Of a stretch of 64,000 nt of DNA, positions 62,694 to 64,000 are shown piece after piece (positions within the stretch are counted from its first letter, which is position 1; the number at the start of each line of letters is the position of its first letter). Under the pieces are notes generated by a model. The model was not told the origin of the DNA. It worked only from the letters and a program-made list of their open reading frames with translations, and searched no databases. This DNA comes from Planctomycetota bacterium (lineage in GTDB: Bacteria > Planctomycetota > UBA1135 > GCA-002748355): the NCBI GenBank assembly GCA_020638795.1, contig JACKHW010000008.1, positions 143,382-207,381 on the forward strand. Reading direction: 5' to 3'. Made by a program: the position numbers and the translations under genes.

Positions 62694-64000
62694 ATGCTCT
62701 ACGTTTCTCCCTCGGTGACCGGCTCGAATCCCCGGGACCGGTCGCGAACCTCGCGCGATTCGCTGCGGCGGCGCGCGTTCGCCGTCTTGACGCTCACCGT
62801 GTCCACGATTTGCGTCACTACCGGACCTGCGCGGTCCCAGGACGCCCGTGCCCAAGCGGTCGATAGCGAGCGCATCCCCGTCGCGATCGACACTTCGGCG
62901 CTCTCCTTGCGTGAACTCGGTCCCGCTGCGATGGGCGGACGGGTCGTGGATCTGGCAGTGGACGAGCGCAACCCGTCGAAGTTCTACGTCGCCTCGGCGT
63001 CGGGAGGCCTCTGGAAGACGGTCAACAACGGCACGACGTTCACACCGCATTTCCAGAACGAGAGCGTCATGTCGATCGGAGACGTCGCGATCGATCCGAT
63101 GAACAGTGATCACGTCTGGGTCGGCACCGGAGAAGCGAACAACCGCAACTCGACCTCGTGGGGAAACGGTGTCTACTACAGCGCCGACGGTGGCAAGACC
63201 TGGGCGCACAAGGGCCTCGAGAAGACGCGCCACATCGGGCGGATCGCGATTCATCCCGACGAGCCGCGAACCGTGTTCGTCGCTGCATGCGGCGACCTCT
63301 GGGCACCGAACCCGGAGCGTGGGGTGTATCGCACGAGGGATGGCGGTGATTCGTGGAAGCTCGTCCTGGGCCTCGATGACAAGACCGGCGCGACGGACGT
63401 GATCATCGATCCCGAAGATCCTTCGGTCGTCTATGCCGCCCTCTACGAACGTCAGCGCGACGCCTTCGATGGCAATCATCCGATCAAGCGTTGGGGTCCG
63501 GGCTCGGGCATCTACAAGAGCGTCGATGGTGGCGATACGTGGACGAAGCTCACGAAGGGACTCCCGACGGTCGCGTTGGGGCGCGTTTCGTTCGACATCT
63601 ATCGCAAGAATCCGTCGCACATCTACGCGTTGATCGAGACCGAGAAGATCGGGATGCGCCCCGAAGGTGCACCCGCTCTCGAGCCGGGTGAGCCCGGCAC
63701 CGCGATCATGGGCATCGGCCAGAACGGCGGCGACGAACATGCCGGCGCCAAACTCGGGGACGTGACCGAAGAAGGTCCCGCCGCCGATGCGGGTCTCGAG
63801 AGTGGGGACATCGTGCTCGCGATCGCTGGCGAAGGGACGTCGTCGTACGCGGAGATGCTCGAAGTCCTCGGAACGCAACGCGCCAATGACACGCAACCCG
63901 TCGTCGTGTTGCGCGACGGTGCGATCCATCGCTTCGAGATCACGTTCGGCGATCGGAGTCAGGGCGCGGGCGGAGGAAGCTCGCGCACGCCGTTCGCGGA
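62694..64000 (+). CDS. Secreted sortilin-like (VPS10/BNR-repeat) beta-propeller protein with PDZ, partial
   Basis: The 5' part of a gene continues past the right edge; 435 codons are visible. After an N-terminal signal region (~25-50), residues ~60-330 contain sortilin/BNR-type propeller blades with repeated Asp-box motifs (SADGGKTWAHKG, TRDGGDSWKLV, SVDGGDTWTKL). A PDZ-like segment then appears (GPAADAGLESGDIVLAIAG, ~360-415). Large planctomycete proteins of this layout are secreted and of unknown role. It starts at ATG 62694, 183 nt from the divergent subtilase gene. Confidence 0.78.
   Translation, partial: MLYVSPSVTGSNPRDRSRTSRDSLRRRAFAVLTLTVSTICVTTGPARSQDARAQAVDSERIPVAIDTSALSLRELGPAAMGGRVVDLAVDERNPSKFYVASASGGLWKTVNNGTTFTPHFQNESVMSIGDVAIDPMNSDHVWVGTGEANNRNSTSWGNGVYYSADGGKTWAHKGLEKTRHIGRIAIHPDEPRTVFVAACGDLWAPNPERGVYRTRDGGDSWKLVLGLDDKTGATDVIIDPEDPSVVYAALYERQRDAFDGNHPIKRWGPGSGIYKSVDGGDTWTKLTKGLPTVALGRVSFDIYRKNPSHIYALIETEKIGMRPEGAPALEPGEPGTAIMGIGQNGGDEHAGAKLGDVTEEGPAADAGLESGDIVLAIAGEGTSSYAEMLEVLGTQRANDTQPVVVLRDGAIHRFEITFGDRSQGAGGGSSRTPFA

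Noticed and set aside
60594..63929. N-terminal extension of the subtilase frame by about 470 residues
   Set aside because: The extension is antisense to the sortilin-like gene; a proper signal peptide begins at 62510.

Overview
The window reads as chromosome of a high-GC, diderm, Planctomycetota-like bacterium. This is an inference from gene content: large secreted proteins built from carboxypeptidase-regulatory-like beta-sandwich repeats, a receptor-like Ser/Thr kinase fused to a SUMF1 domain and coupled to a small sigma factor, a TamA/BamA-type outer-membrane assembly gene, a KDO-type cytidylyltransferase, a Tat component and many long signal-peptide proteins of unknown function. No rRNA, tRNA, CRISPR array, insertion sequence or prophage was found. 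Coding density is very high. Many co-directional genes overlap by 4 nt (ATGA or GTGA), and convergent genes abut or overlap at their 3' ends.

Layout. 1-4.0 kb: partial metallophosphoesterase, histidine phosphatase, KdsB-like enzyme, then tatA-mutY. 4.2-7.7 kb: PRC-barrel exported protein and subtilisin-like lipoprotein. 7.7-17.3 kb: birA, a methyltransferase-like/GT2/TPR glycosyltransferase with a TPR partner, a histidine-rich membrane protein, two secreted proteins and an Nfu scaffold. 17.3-19.8 kb: unknown protein, HtrA-type protease, DUF309-like protein. 19.9-27.6 kb: a 1181-residue repeat protein followed by three coupled membrane proteins resembling degenerate NuoL, NuoM and NuoN. 27.7-33.8 kb (minus strand): lipoprotein, TamA-like barrel, short TamB-like protein and a CCA-adding/poly(A) polymerase, the last three translationally coupled.

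34-47.3 kb: secreted coiled-coil protein, GIDE-LemA protein, small lipoprotein, type I asparaginase, an HTH/AT-hook small DNA-binding protein, an FHA-GAF sigma-54 activator, MEMO-like protein coupled to a GT4, a putative polysaccharide lyase-like secreted protein, an orphan EboE-like protein and a tiny membrane protein. 47.4-51.3 kb: full-length Lhr helicase. 51.5-59.2 kb: secreted cysteine-peptidase-like protein, then secreted protein, kinase-SUMF1, sigma factor and a secreted thioredoxin-fold protein. 59.2-64 kb: DUF4143 ATPase, second subtilase and a partial sortilin-like repeat protein with a PDZ.

The most striking feature is the thioredoxin-fold gene at 58079-59218. An in-frame TGA lies exactly where the first cysteine of the WCGPC redox motif is expected (W-[TGA]-G-P-C), the frame continues intact for 110 codons, and a perfect 7-bp hairpin with a GGUC apical loop lies 24 nt downstream. 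This is best read as a selenocysteine-containing TlpA-like oxidoreductase with its bacterial SECIS element, directly behind a kinase/sigma-factor module that may control it.
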